Positions 48,189 through 56,554 of a DNA stretch of 57,025 nt are shown here, one piece after another. The stretch covers positions 1 to 57,025 of the forward strand of contig JAJZJQ010000007.1 of assembly GCA_021851065.1 (NCBI GenBank), given 5' to 3'. The notes under the pieces were generated by a model. The model did no database searches. It was given only the letters and a program-made list of their open reading frames with translations, and had not been told where the DNA came from. The DNA is from Microcaldota archaeon (GTDB taxonomy: Archaea; Micrarchaeota; Micrarchaeia; Micrarchaeales; CABMGC01). A program made the position numbers and the translations under genes. The stretch's first letter is position 1. Each line of letters starts with the position of its first letter.

Positions 48189-49400
48189 ATGACATTTGGC
48201 ATAGAGCTCGCAATATCCAGCAGCACCGATCTGATTTTGGCTGCAATAGCGCTGATAATACTTCTTGGTTACATAGGGGAAGCCATATTTCGGGTAACCA
48301 GGATACCGGAGATACTAATACTCATGTTCATAGGCATATTGATAGGGCAGTTCATGCCCTTGGCATACACCTCAACCCTAAGGGACCTCACTCCACTATT
48401 CAGCAGCATAGCGCTGATCATGATAATGTTCAACAGCGGCAGGATAATGAAGTTTGGGGATGGCCACGGTGTTGGTGGACGGGGCCTTTTGCTCGCCTTC
48501 CTTGATATAACCCTCTCGTGCATCGCACTTACGATTGTAATGCACTATATGTTTGGGTGGCCTCTCCTATACGGCGCACTGCTTGGCATCATAGTAGGCG
48601 AAACCTCTACGATAATAGTAATACCACTAGCGAAGAAGCTAAAGACTGCACCAAGCATATACAATATAGTTCTAATGGAAACCACATTCAACACTGTCTT
48701 TGCTATATTGGCATTCTACCTTCTTTTGCCAATAAACGGCACGTCATTCACTGCATACTCATACTTTCAGTATCTCATTGATTACCTGAGCGTGCCGGTG
48801 CTGCTAGGAATCCTAGCGGGATTTGCGTGGCTTGTGGCGCGCAGCATAATCAAGGTTGCCAATAACTACCTGGCATCGCTGGCTATAGCGATGCTTCTCT
48901 ATGGCCTGGTGGACTTTTTGCAAGGATCTGCAGTAGTAGCAGTACTCATTTATGCAATAATATTGGGAAACGACAAACTCTTCGGCAGGCTGATAGGACT
49001 AAGGGGCATAATCAGCAATAAGAAACTTAAGTTTGTAGAGCAGGAGCTCGAATTCCTTCTTAGAACTTTCTTCTTTGTACTCATTGGCATGATCGTGATA
49101 CTGTCGATAGATTATCTTATGGCTGCGGTAGTAGCTGTTGCAGTGCTTGCCTTGGTCAGGTATCCGGAGATAGGGATAGGGATGCATAGCTTCTCCAGGA
49201 CAAACAAGAACCTGATATTCTCGCTCATGCAGAAGGGGCTTGGAGTAGCAGTACTCTCAAGCCTGGTTTATTCCATGTCACTTCCGTACTCTGACGCCAT
49301 ATTCACAATCTCTTTCATGGTAATAGTTATAAGCAACATACTTGCTGCTCCGATAACAAGGTGGGCCACAAGAGGCATGACGATAACCCCTTCTAGCTAG
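48189..49400 (+). CDS. CPA-family cation/proton antiporter
   Basis: A 403-residue membrane protein with about 11-12 helices. It matches the Na+(K+)/H+ antiporter fold: RIPEILILMFIGILIGQFMPL near residue 40, a GETSTIIVIPLAKKL helix around residue 140 that aligns with the ion-site helix, and EQELEFLLRTFFFVLIGMIVIL as the later conserved helix with its Arg. The canonical ND/DD pair on the ion-binding helix is not seen: GIIVGETST has Glu and Thr, which suggests atypical ion coupling. It would serve pH or cation homeostasis, relevant to an acidophile. Leaderless promoter, monocistronic. Confidence 0.85.
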   Translation: MTFGIELAISSSTDLILAAIALIILLGYIGEAIFRVTRIPEILILMFIGILIGQFMPLAYTSTLRDLTPLFSSIALIMIMFNSGRIMKFGDGHGVGGRGLLLAFLDITLSCIALTIVMHYMFGWPLLYGALLGIIVGETSTIIVIPLAKKLKTAPSIYNIVLMETTFNTVFAILAFYLLLPINGTSFTAYSYFQYLIDYLSVPVLLGILAGFAWLVARSIIKVANNYLASLAIAMLLYGLVDFLQGSAVVAVLIYAIILGNDKLFGRLIGLRGIISNKKLKFVEQELEFLLRTFFFVLIGMIVILSIDYLMAAVVAVAVLALVRYPEIGIGMHSFSRTNKNLIFSLMQKGLGVAVLSSLVYSMSLPYSDAIFTISFMVIVISNILAAPITRWATRGMTITPSS

Positions 49401-49540
49401 TTAGATTAATAAATGAACATTTATAGCCGACAAATCACTTTTTAGCATTATTTCCCTCTGCAAAGTACCATATCGGAAAGGTGTTCAATCAACGTTCTTT
49501 CATGCCCAAGATGTTCAGATATCCACCTAATTCACTATCA

Positions 49541-49646
49541 GTGCGCCGCGCCTCGGAGCCGGAGCAGACTCTTGATGCAGCCATGAGACGGAAGGGCGCC
49601 GCAAAGCGCACGGAAGGCGTCTCGAAGAACCCCGCTTTATTTTTAG
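49541..49646 (+). ncRNA. Candidate structured RNA
   Basis: GTGCGC (49541-49546) pairs with GCGCAC (49606-49611) and GCGCC (49548-49552) with GGCGC (49595-49599), leaving an asymmetric internal loop; a smaller inner stem CTCTTG/CATGAG follows. A T-rich run TTTATTTTT at 49637-49645 could end transcription. The segment TCGGAGCCGGAGCAG recalls SRP helix 8, but the required partner strand is missing, so the RNA class is unknown. Confidence 0.3.
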
Positions 49647-49738
49647 GCTGCGCTTGCCTTTACCGATACTATTCTATACGCTTGCTTATTTACGCCTTTT
49701 GTCCAAATGCGCGAAATGGCGTCCATTCTACCCTGCTT

Positions 49739-49745
49739 TTTATAC
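49739..49745 (+). promoter_or_regulatory. TATA box of the phosphoribosyltransferase gene
   Basis: TTTATAC is centred 24 bases before ATG 49766 and fixes that start. Confidence 0.55.
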
Positions 49746-49765
49746 TGGCACAGCAAGCGTATATT

Positions 49766-50404
49766 ATGCAGTTCAAGGATCGCAGCGAAGCCGGAAGGCT
49801 GCTTGCGCAGGCTCTTGAAGGGCGCATTTCCAGCGGAGCGATTGTCATTGCAATACCGCGCGGCGGCGTAGTAATCGGGCATGAGATTGCAAGGCGTTTC
49901 GGATGCCCTCTTGGCATAACTATTCCAAGAAAGGTTGGCGCCCTGGAAAATCCCGAGCTTGCTATAGGCGCAGTGGCTGAAGATGGCAGCAGCTACGTGG
50001 ATAGTGCCGCGGCATCAGTTGCCGGCGCAGATCAGGCGTACGTGGATAGGGCCATCGAGAGGGAAAAAGCCGAGATCGATAGGAGAAAATCCATATATTG
50101 CGCAGCATTGGGCATTTTGGATCTTTCCGGCAGGGACATAATACTAGTCGATGATGGCATAGCTACTGGCTACACCATGCTTGCTGCCATAAGATATCTC
50201 AGGAAGAAGAAACCGTCCAGCATAACCGTGGCTGTACCAGTTGCGCCTGCAGATGTTGCACAGGAGATAATCAGGGAGGCAGACGGCATTGTATGTCTTT
50301 ATCTCCCTGGTCTGTTACGTGCCATAGGCGAATTCTACCTGGATTTTGGCGAGGTTAATGATGATACTGTGGTAAGGCTGCTGGGCAGCGGCTCCAATCC
50401 CTGA
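49766..50404 (+). CDS. Type I phosphoribosyltransferase-fold protein
   Basis: A 212-residue protein with VIAIPRGGVVIGHEIARRFG near the N-terminus and IILVDDGIATGYTMLAAIRYL around residue 130, the PRPP-binding motif of type I phosphoribosyltransferases. It matches the broad group of predicted PRTases with long VPVAPADVA-like C-terminal strands and a final EFYLDFGEVNDDTV. Base or other acceptor unknown; some relatives act on surface sugars or as regulators. The longer upstream frame (to 49481) is rejected because the leaderless promoter selects ATG 49766. Confidence 0.87.
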   Translation: MQFKDRSEAGRLLAQALEGRISSGAIVIAIPRGGVVIGHEIARRFGCPLGITIPRKVGALENPELAIGAVAEDGSSYVDSAAASVAGADQAYVDRAIEREKAEIDRRKSIYCAALGILDLSGRDIILVDDGIATGYTMLAAIRYLRKKKPSSITVAVPVAPADVAQEIIREADGIVCLYLPGLLRAIGEFYLDFGEVNDDTVVRLLGSGSNP

Positions 50405-50410
50405 GAAGCG

Positions 50411-50812
50411 CTAAGAGTCTCTCCTAGCCCTCTTTACCAGATCTATCTGCCTGCTTACTTCCCCTACCTTGCTGTTGCGCATTGAGGCCTTAAGTGCAGC
50501 AAATCCAGCCACCGCCAAAACCGCAAGATTTTCTATTTTAGGCTCCCATGAAACGTGCAGGTCAGTTGTAGCCGGAAGAGTTGCAAGACCATATACGGCG
50601 CTACCGGCCGATAACGCCCCATACGCACCCCTAAGTATCCTGTGCCTCCTGCGCTCTGCGTGCAGCTTCGCCAGAGTCTTGCCCGGATTGACTGGCCTGC
50701 TTTGCGCAGCAACCTTAAGGCTACTCATTTCAAGCTGATGGCTGTTTACTGCCCTATTAAAAGCGTTCATGCTTATCAGTAAGCTCTTTTCCAATTCCTG
50801 ATTCTTAAACAT
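50411..50812 (-). CDS. Small membrane protein, unknown
   Basis: A 133-residue protein with a charged N-terminus (RNAFNRAVNSHQLEMSSLK), one or two modest hydrophobic stretches (LRGAYGALSAGSAVYGLATL and IENLAVLAVAGFAALKASM) and a basic C-terminus. No family recognised. It converges on the phosphoribosyltransferase and lies 48 bases downstream of the rhodanese gene on the minus strand. Confidence 0.5.
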   Translation of the reverse strand: MFKNQELEKSLLISMNAFNRAVNSHQLEMSSLKVAAQSRPVNPGKTLAKLHAERRRHRILRGAYGALSAGSAVYGLATLPATTDLHVSWEPKIENLAVLAVAGFAALKASMRNSKVGEVSRQIDLVKRARRDS

Positions 50813-50860
50813 GCCGATTTTTGCTAAAATAACAGCAATTCCTGTTATACTGGAAACCTG

Positions 50861-51196
50861 TCAGCTTCTGGATCTCAGGCCTTCAATGCCGCCGTGCAGG
50901 CTGTACGCCTTCACCCCGTATCCTGCCAATGCCTGCACGAACCTTAACGACGACCTGCCATGCGGGCACACTATCAGGGAATTGTCAAACCTGCCTTTCA
51001 TGTCATCAGCGCTCTGCTTGGACTGCTCAAACATTATCCCCCTGGCCTCTCCAAGGTCAATATCGCTGATTTCGCCCTCCCCAAAAGCCTCTTTCACAAG
51101 CTCCAGGTCGGCGAAGCTGTTTATGAACACGTACACCTTGCTTCCGCTGTGCACGAGTTTCTTTCCTGAATCAAAATCCACTTCTCCATCGATCAT
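50861..51196 (-). CDS. Rhodanese-like protein
   Basis: A 111-residue rhodanese-fold protein with the active-site loop SLIVCPHGRSSLRFVQAL (Cys followed by five residues, as in sulfur-transfer rhodaneses) and the closing VKAYSLHGGIEGLR motif. It probably carries a persulfide; the acceptor is unknown. Its ATG at 51196 overlaps the stop of the upstream small membrane-protein gene (ATGA), so they are translationally coupled. Short for a single-domain rhodanese but complete at both ends. Confidence 0.8.
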   Translation of the reverse strand: MIDGEVDFDSGKKLVHSGSKVYVFINSFADLELVKEAFGEGEISDIDLGEARGIMFEQSKQSADDMKGRFDNSLIVCPHGRSSLRFVQALAGYGVKAYSLHGGIEGLRSRS

Positions 51197-51384
51197 GCTC
51201 CCGCCCAGTATATTATTGCAAGCAAGACAATGAACGCCGCTGCAGCCAACGCTGCTGCATATACCTTCCTGCCCATATGCCTCTGCTCCCTTATGGCGCC
51301 GAAATTTCCAGGATCTATGTACTTTACCTCCTCCTTCTCTCCTATGCTGTAGTCTCCTGCTACTCTTCCCGGATTATTTGGCAT
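51193..51384 (-). CDS. Small single-helix membrane protein coupled to the rhodanese gene
   Basis: A 63-residue protein from ATG 51384, chosen because the TATA box at 51404-51412 is 24 bases upstream; an in-frame ATG at 51405 lies inside that box. A charged N-terminal part (GEKEEVKYIDPGNFGAIREQRHMGRK) is followed by a C-terminal helix (VYAAALAAAAFIVLLAIIYW), so it is tail-anchored. It may hold the rhodanese at the membrane. Confidence 0.55.
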   Translation of the reverse strand: MPNNPGRVAGDYSIGEKEEVKYIDPGNFGAIREQRHMGRKVYAAALAAAAFIVLLAIIYWAGA

Positions 51385-51403
51385 AATAATCTCTGCTGCT
51401 TTC

Positions 51404-51412
51404 AATATTTAT
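51404..51412 (-). promoter_or_regulatory. TATA box of the small membrane protein/rhodanese pair
   Basis: ATAAATATT on the minus strand, centred 24 bases before ATG 51384. Confidence 0.5.
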
Positions 51413-51448
51413 GCCTATCCTCAGCGTTCTGGTTTGTGGCTTCTTCGG

Positions 51449-51456
51449 TTTATATT
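51449..51456 (+). promoter_or_regulatory. TATA box of the UbiA gene
   Basis: TTTATATT is centred 26 bases before ATG 51479. Confidence 0.55.
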
Positions 51457-51478
51457 CCTTTCCGTTTAATAGTGAACT

Positions 51479-52345
51479 ATGAAGCTAATGCCTGTGCTTA
51501 GGCTCGTCAGGATTGAGCACAGCCTCATGCTGATCGTTGCAGTCGTAGCTGCTGAGCTCTTGGCTGCAGCAATACCTCCCGTTCCCGTGCTGATCCTGAG
51601 CATCGTAACGCCAATCTTTGTTGGCGCAAGCGCATTCTCAATAAATGACTATTTCGATATTGATGCAGACAAGAAGAACAAGAAGAGAAGGCCGCTGGTC
51701 AGCGGAGAGCTGTCCAGAAGAGATGCAATCTACATCACTGCGGCATTCATAGCAATCGGCGTCGGGGCCGCGGTGCTGATAAACATATACTGCGCTGCAA
51801 TAGCGGCAGGTTTCGCACTGCTATCAGTGCTGTACAGCTACAAACTCAAGACCATTCCTCTTGTGGGCAATGCATATGTTGCACTGTCTATGGCAATACC
51901 TTTCCTGTTTGGCAGCTACGCGGTGGCGTCATTCCCAAACCTTCCGATTGTTGGGGTGTTCTTCCTGATATTTGTAGCAGGCCTTGCAAGGGAGATAGAT
52001 GGCACAGTTAGGGACTACAGTGGCGACATATCTGCAAGGAAGGCCAAGACTCTCCCAGTAATTATGGGCAAAAGGCCTGCTGCCTCGCTTGCTCTGGCCT
52101 TCTATGTAATAGCAGTTGCGATCAGCATGTATATGTTCGCGTACACCAGCCCGTTCAGGGGCAATGCCGCATACCTCATTCCGATATCCATAGCCGGAAG
52201 CATGCTGATATACTCTGGGGCAATATTCGCGCGGATGAAAAAGAGGTTTTATTCAGCCGCAAGGAACATGTCTCTTGCAGGCATGGCCATAGCCCTGATA
52301 TTCATACTGGTCTCGGCGCTGGTTTATATCCGAATTCCTTTCTAA
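51479..52345 (+). CDS. UbiA-family prenyltransferase, probable digeranylgeranylglyceryl phosphate synthase
   Basis: An integral membrane prenyltransferase of 288 residues with eight to nine helices. The two Asp-rich sites are intact: NDYFDIDADKKNKKRRPLVSG (N-D-x-x-D-x-x-x-D, Mg-prenyl diphosphate binding) and REIDGTVRDYSGDISARKAKTLP. In archaea the closest role is addition of the second geranylgeranyl chain to make the core ether lipid, which fits with the mevalonate genes in this window supplying precursors. Other UbiA acceptors, such as quinones or haem, cannot be excluded. Its 3' end overlaps the convergent HIT gene by 44 bases. Confidence 0.85.
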   Translation: MKLMPVLRLVRIEHSLMLIVAVVAAELLAAAIPPVPVLILSIVTPIFVGASAFSINDYFDIDADKKNKKRRPLVSGELSRRDAIYITAAFIAIGVGAAVLINIYCAAIAAGFALLSVLYSYKLKTIPLVGNAYVALSMAIPFLFGSYAVASFPNLPIVGVFFLIFVAGLAREIDGTVRDYSGDISARKAKTLPVIMGKRPAASLALAFYVIAVAISMYMFAYTSPFRGNAAYLIPISIAGSMLIYSGAIFARMKKRFYSAARNMSLAGMAIALIFILVSALVYIRIPF

Positions 52346-52769
52346 GCAAGTATACCTCAGCATCTACATCCTTCCTGCTGAAATGGGTTTTTTCCAGTTT
52401 CAGGTCTTCGTAGATGCTTGATGACGACTCTCCCTGATACCCGTCATCCTTTGACCTTGGCAGCAGATGGAAATGGAGGTGCGGAACTGTCCTTCCGGAA
52501 TAAGCCCCTATTTGCGAAGTGATGTCGTATGATTGCTCCTTCGGGCAGTAAATTCCAAGTATCTTAGGTATTGCATGTGCGAAAGTCCTGTGCATATCCC
52601 CAACCTCTTCGCCTGTCAGTTCAAGCAGATCCGTTACGTGCCTTTTGGGTATAAACAGAACGTGGCCGCGCACTACGGGCCTTATATCATAAAGTATCAT
52701 GAAGTGCTCGGTCTTGTGGAATATGGTGCCGCTTATCTCATCTGTGTTGCAGAATGGGTCTACGCTCAT
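52302..52769 (-). CDS. HIT-family nucleotide hydrolase/transferase
   Basis: A 155-residue histidine-triad protein with VPHLHFHLLPR (H-x-H-x-H-x-x) and the upstream RPVVRGHVLFIPKRHV strand. It would cleave the phosphate of AMP-linked or dinucleoside substrates; the exact substrate is unknown. Its ATG (52769) overlaps the stop of the exported protease gene by 4 bases, so it is translated from the same mRNA, and its end runs 44 bases into the UbiA gene on the other strand. Confidence 0.9.
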   Translation of the reverse strand: MSVDPFCNTDEISGTIFHKTEHFMILYDIRPVVRGHVLFIPKRHVTDLLELTGEEVGDMHRTFAHAIPKILGIYCPKEQSYDITSQIGAYSGRTVPHLHFHLLPRSKDDGYQGESSSSIYEDLKLEKTHFSRKDVDAEVYLLRKEFGYKPAPRPV

Positions 52770-54574
52770 CTGGCTCTCCTTGTTCTGACTGGCTGGTTCC
52801 CTTCCTTGCGGTGACCGATGATGTGCACGATAAGTATCAGCAGGGTGATTATCACTACGATGATGAGAATTATCACCACCCCGTATACCAGGTTCAGCTC
52901 ACCTTCTATCTGTGAAAGCTGCGGCGTAGGGGCAGCAAGAGTCGAGTTCACCGGAACAAGACCGCCGGATATCTTAGCGTCCACGGAGTCTATGTTAAAA
53001 GACAGCTGCGCCGTGGAATATGCTGCGCTAAGGTCAGCTGAAGCTGCAGATGCATTGGGCGCCAAAGACGCCTGTTGGAGATAGAAGTAGCTCTGAAGCG
53101 CGAATTCCCTTGGCCATACCCCATTGGCAGAGGCAAGAGAAGATGTAATCATCGAATATATGCCTGATTCGTTGCTCTGTGCCCTCAGGTTTGTACTGGC
53201 GCTGGTATTGTAGAATGTGTTTGCATATGCAAGCGAATACAGCGCTGCTGAATATTCGCCTATGTTATAGCTGTATTGCGATTCGTTCACATATAGCTGG
53301 TTGCCGTACTTGGCCATGGCCTGTCTTATCTGGGACGATGCGTAGCTCTGGAGCTGGTCCGATTGTGCAACAGGCGTGCCTCCCATGCTTGATGAGGTGT
53401 TGTACAGCACCTGCACCGCACTGCACCAGGCATAAGCGCGTGAGGCTGTTACCAAGGCCGCGAATACCTGGTCGCTGCTCTGGGATGAATTAAGCTGTTC
53501 GCCTGCTGCTTCAAGGTCTGTCATAGCCCACGCATACCTTGCCTCTGCGCTGACTACATATTCGTAATTGGAGGTGGTGAGCTGCGGCGCAGTTGCGGAG
53601 ATGCAGTAATCGTATATGTTGTTTATCACCGCGCCAGCTGAGGTTACATTGTATGCCCTGTAGTTATCCAGGAGGAACGCTTCCGGATAGTCAAGGAATG
53701 CAAGATCTGATGCCGAGTAGAGATAACCTCTGGAGCCTATCTCCTTATACTGGTCCATCTGCCCCATAAGCTGATTCTTGGCACTTCCAAAAGCCGTGCC
53801 GTTTATATTGCTTATTGCAGATGAGAGCAGGTCGAATGTGCTGTTCACAAGTGTTGTGAAGTTGGAGTCCTGCGCTGCGCACGAAGGGCATATTGCCGAT
53901 GTCGAATTTAACTGCGATGCGTTGTAATCGACTGTTATGTTGAAGCCCAGCGGCATGGCAGCAGCATTGCCAAATACATAAGGAATTGCCTGCGATACGT
54001 TGCCCACTTCCACAAGAGGTATGCCGTATGCCTGCTGGGACACGTAGTATAAGTTGTACTCGAAAGAGTCGTTAGGGGCGTACGGGACTATCAGGAATCT
54101 TGCTCCGGCCTTAGCTGCCGCCCTTGCCTTATCCGATATTCCTCCTATCTCCCCAACTGTACCGTTTTGCGTTACTGTGCCAGTAGCAACAAAGCCGCCC
54201 GGAAGCTGTTCATGCTTGAGGGCCGCTATCGAGAGGAGAGCAAACGGAAGCCCGGCGCTCGGGCCAGATATGTTGGATCCCCCTGAGACGATGGTGAAGT
54301 TGTAGTTGTATGCGTTCTTGTCTGCGCCAAGATACGAAGCTGCGTAATCAACAGCATAGTTTATTGACTGCACTGTGTCCTGCGCCACCGTTGCATTGCC
54401 GGCGTGCACTGAGACTATTCCTGTGCCTTTGGTAACGTTGAGGTACACCGGGGTAGCTACGCCAGTATATGCTCCCTGGAGGACGGCAAGGGCGTTGATG
54501 TGGACCGTGTATGCAAACGACTGAGACGCCATTAATGTTAACACTAATATCGCTAACAGATAGTATGTGCGCAT
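52766..54574 (-). CDS. Exported Lon-fold (S16-like) serine protease, membrane-anchored
   Basis: From ATG 54574 (602 residues): a signal peptide (YYLLAILVLTLMASQSFA), then a Lon-type proteolytic domain with catalytic Ser in GPSAGLPFALLS (about residue 105) and catalytic Lys in GGISDKARAAAKAGARFLIVP (about 148). It lacks the Lon AAA domain. A long helical extracytoplasmic region rich in N-x-S/T sequons follows, then a C-terminal membrane helix (VVIILIIVVIITLLILIVHII) and a basic tail. It matches predicted archaeal serine proteases with the catalytic domain outside the cell. The TATA box at 54594-54602 fixes the start. Confidence 0.85.
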   Translation of the reverse strand: MRTYYLLAILVLTLMASQSFAYTVHINALAVLQGAYTGVATPVYLNVTKGTGIVSVHAGNATVAQDTVQSINYAVDYAASYLGADKNAYNYNFTIVSGGSNISGPSAGLPFALLSIAALKHEQLPGGFVATGTVTQNGTVGEIGGISDKARAAAKAGARFLIVPYAPNDSFEYNLYYVSQQAYGIPLVEVGNVSQAIPYVFGNAAAMPLGFNITVDYNASQLNSTSAICPSCAAQDSNFTTLVNSTFDLLSSAISNINGTAFGSAKNQLMGQMDQYKEIGSRGYLYSASDLAFLDYPEAFLLDNYRAYNVTSAGAVINNIYDYCISATAPQLTTSNYEYVVSAEARYAWAMTDLEAAGEQLNSSQSSDQVFAALVTASRAYAWCSAVQVLYNTSSSMGGTPVAQSDQLQSYASSQIRQAMAKYGNQLYVNESQYSYNIGEYSAALYSLAYANTFYNTSASTNLRAQSNESGIYSMITSSLASANGVWPREFALQSYFYLQQASLAPNASAASADLSAAYSTAQLSFNIDSVDAKISGGLVPVNSTLAAPTPQLSQIEGELNLVYGVVIILIIVVIITLLILIVHIIGHRKEGNQPVRTRRAR

Positions 54575-54593
54575 GCTAGAATAAACCCATAAA

Positions 54594-54602
54594 GGTTTAA
54601 AT
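54594..54602 (-). promoter_or_regulatory. TATA box of the exported protease/HIT operon
   Basis: ATTTAAACC on the minus strand, centred 24 bases before ATG 54574 and just past the PHP gene stop. Confidence 0.55.
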
Positions 54603-54623
54603 TCACTTCCTTCAAATTCGCTT

Positions 54624-55889
54624 CTAAAACTCACTTATGCGCTTTTGTGTACCGCTTTCCTTCTCCTCCTTCACCTGATTGAATATGTCTATTATGCCGA
54701 AATTGCCATCATAGCCCGGAACTATGTGGGCCCTGTCCTCCCTAACGATGCGTATGGCCCGTGCAAGTTCCTTGTCAACTTCGGCGATCTGCTCCGTGCC
54801 TGCGCTGAGCAGCACATTGAACTCGCTTCCAAAGCGCTCTATCAACTTCAGGTACGTGGCTTTTACGTACTGAGATACTGTACTCTTCCTCGTGACGTAC
54901 GCCACAACCTCCTGAAGTGGTATGGCATGAACGTACGGCACAGCATTGCTAGGCCTCTCTCCAGCCTGCCTGTCTGCAAGTTCAGCCACCCTGTGCATCA
55001 CGCCTACGGTAACCTTCTTACCGCATCTTGGGCATCTGTCATTGTACTTTTTTGACTCCTCCGGGGACATTGACACGTTGCAGTTTCTGTGCCCATCATA
55101 GTGGTATTTTCCTTCTTCAGGATAGAATTCCACAGTCATTCTAAGCTCCTTATCCCTGATTTTTGTTGTGAGATCGTTGAATGTCATGCTCTTATGATCC
55201 AAGTCAAGAACCACGGCTTCGCGGCCCATCTTTGGCAGTGAATGGGCGTCGCTGCACGATAAGATGGCATACCTGTCAAGTTTGGATACCGTCCAGTTCA
55301 TGGGAGGGTCGGATGACAAGCCTGTCTCGTATGCATGTATGTTCCCTGCCTGGTCTGCGTAAGCTTCTTCTATCGAGTCGAAGCCTGAAAACTCCCCAAG
55401 AGCCCCGAACCACGGGGTCCAAAGATGCGCAGGGAAGATGAAAATATCCCTGCTTATCCCCATGAGTTCCTCAACAAGTCCTGCAGGGGTGAGTCCGTTA
55501 AGCACCGGCCTTCCGTCGCTGCCAAGATTGCCGTACCTTGAGAGCGCCAGGTTTGCATGCTCCGCAATCTCCATGCTGGGGGCCAATATGACATGATGTA
55601 TCTTCCGTGTCCTTCCTGTGTTGTCCTCGAAGATAGTGCACACTTCGCTCTCCAGCACAAACCTTGTACCTGTGGACGACCCATTGAGCGCATAAACCCC
55701 GGATCCCTCGGATGTCTCCCTGAGTTTGGACCTGAGCTCTGAGAACCACTTTGGATGCGTGAAATCGCCAGTTGCCACTACCTGTATGCCTTTCTCTCTT
55801 GCAGCCTGGTCAATGCCCTCTGGGGTAAGCTGCTCGCTGCATGCCATTGCGTATCTTGAGTGCAGATGCAGGTCTGCTATGCATTCCAT
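54624..55889 (-). CDS. PHP-domain phosphoesterase with zinc ribbon
   Basis: A 421-residue protein of the archaeal/bacterial PHP group once annotated as DNA-helicase-associated. The metal-binding motifs are present in order: CIADLHLHSRYAMA (His-x-His), VVATGDFTHP, FIFPAHLWTPWFG, and LSCSDAHSLPKMGRE. A zinc-ribbon-like CNVSMSPEES...CPRCGKKV follows at about residue 270-300. A nuclease or phosphatase acting on DNA ends is plausible. ATG 55889 is preferred because the N-terminal HxH then lies near the start; a GTG at 55913 would overlap the endonuclease III gene by 20 bases. Same strand as that gene, suggesting a DNA-repair operon. Confidence 0.85.
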   Translation of the reverse strand: MECIADLHLHSRYAMACSEQLTPEGIDQAAREKGIQVVATGDFTHPKWFSELRSKLRETSEGSGVYALNGSSTGTRFVLESEVCTIFEDNTGRTRKIHHVILAPSMEIAEHANLALSRYGNLGSDGRPVLNGLTPAGLVEELMGISRDIFIFPAHLWTPWFGALGEFSGFDSIEEAYADQAGNIHAYETGLSSDPPMNWTVSKLDRYAILSCSDAHSLPKMGREAVVLDLDHKSMTFNDLTTKIRDKELRMTVEFYPEEGKYHYDGHRNCNVSMSPEESKKYNDRCPRCGKKVTVGVMHRVAELADRQAGERPSNAVPYVHAIPLQEVVAYVTRKSTVSQYVKATYLKLIERFGSEFNVLLSAGTEQIAEVDKELARAIRIVREDRAHIVPGYDGNFGIIDIFNQVKEEKESGTQKRISEF

Positions 55890-55893
55890 TGGC

Positions 55894-56550
55894 TCATCTA
55901 TTTTTGGCAACACCGTTCTTTGGGCACAGTTTATTTATCACGCATTTGCTGCACAAAGGAACCTGTGACTGGCATATCGCCTTCCCATGCGCCTTTAGCA
56001 CATATCCAAAATTCCTCCAGTCTTCCCTGTCCACAAGCCCCATAAGGTCCCTCTCGATACCCTCTGGGTCCTTGGATCCGCTAAGCCCTATCCTGCCGGA
56101 CAGCTTGATGACCCACGTGTCTACAGGTATGCCCTCTACTATGCCGTATGCATTTATGAGTATTGTATTCGCAGTCTTCCTTCCGATTCCAGGAAGCTCC
56201 ACAAGCTGTTCCATTGTTCTTGGTATCTTGCCACCATGTCTTTCCATTATGGCGCTGCATGTGCGGATTATATTCTTAGCCTTTGCTGCTGCAAAACTGA
56301 CCCTGCTTATGTAGCCTGCCAGCTCAGCCTCGTCGGCTCTGGCGTAATCCTGCACCGTCCTGTACCGGCTGAACAGAGCCGGGGTAATCGAGTTTACCAC
56401 CTCATCGCGCGTCTGCGCCGATATTATTGCCGCAACAACCAGATCTATGTCGTTTTTGAAGTCAAGGTAGTAATGTGCATCCTTGTAGCTCGACCTTAGG
56501 AGCGCTATGGCCTTCTTAGCCTCTTCTTTTCCAAGCAACGCCGATTGCAT
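55894..56550 (-). CDS. nth: Endonuclease III-type DNA glycosylase/AP lyase
   Basis: Excises damaged pyrimidines from DNA and cuts the abasic strand. The 218-residue protein has the HhH motif LPGIGRKTANTIL with the catalytic Lys, and the VDTWVIKLSGRIGL segment with the catalytic Asp; the residue after VDT is Trp where most homologues have His. The C-terminal iron-sulfur loop CQSQVPLCSKCVINKLC fits C-x6-C-x2-C-x5-C. It sits between the adenosine-kinase-family gene (4-base gap) and the PHP gene. Confidence 0.95.
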   Translation of the reverse strand: MQSALLGKEEAKKAIALLRSSYKDAHYYLDFKNDIDLVVAAIISAQTRDEVVNSITPALFSRYRTVQDYARADEAELAGYISRVSFAAAKAKNIIRTCSAIMERHGGKIPRTMEQLVELPGIGRKTANTILINAYGIVEGIPVDTWVIKLSGRIGLSGSKDPEGIERDLMGLVDREDWRNFGYVLKAHGKAICQSQVPLCSKCVINKLCPKNGVAKNR

Positions 56551-56554
56551 CCGA

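Larger units (their letters stand above)
49401..49765. other. 365-base spacer with a GC-rich folded segment
   Basis: No gene is called here. A TATA-like ATTTATAG lies near 49420 and the folded GC-rich segment is at 49541-49611 (listed separately). The open frame through 49481-49765 lacks a ribosome site and its translation looks random. Confidence 0.45.

Noticed and set aside
49548-49575. SRP RNA helix 8, from TCGGAGCCGGAGCAG
   Set aside because: The GNAR loop and GGAGCAG strand match, but the 5' strand lacks the invariant CAGG and the flanks do not pair as helix 8 requires.
49481-49765. N-terminal extension of the phosphoribosyltransferase
   Set aside because: A TATA box 24 bases before ATG 49766 implies the transcript does not include it, and the added residues look non-coding.
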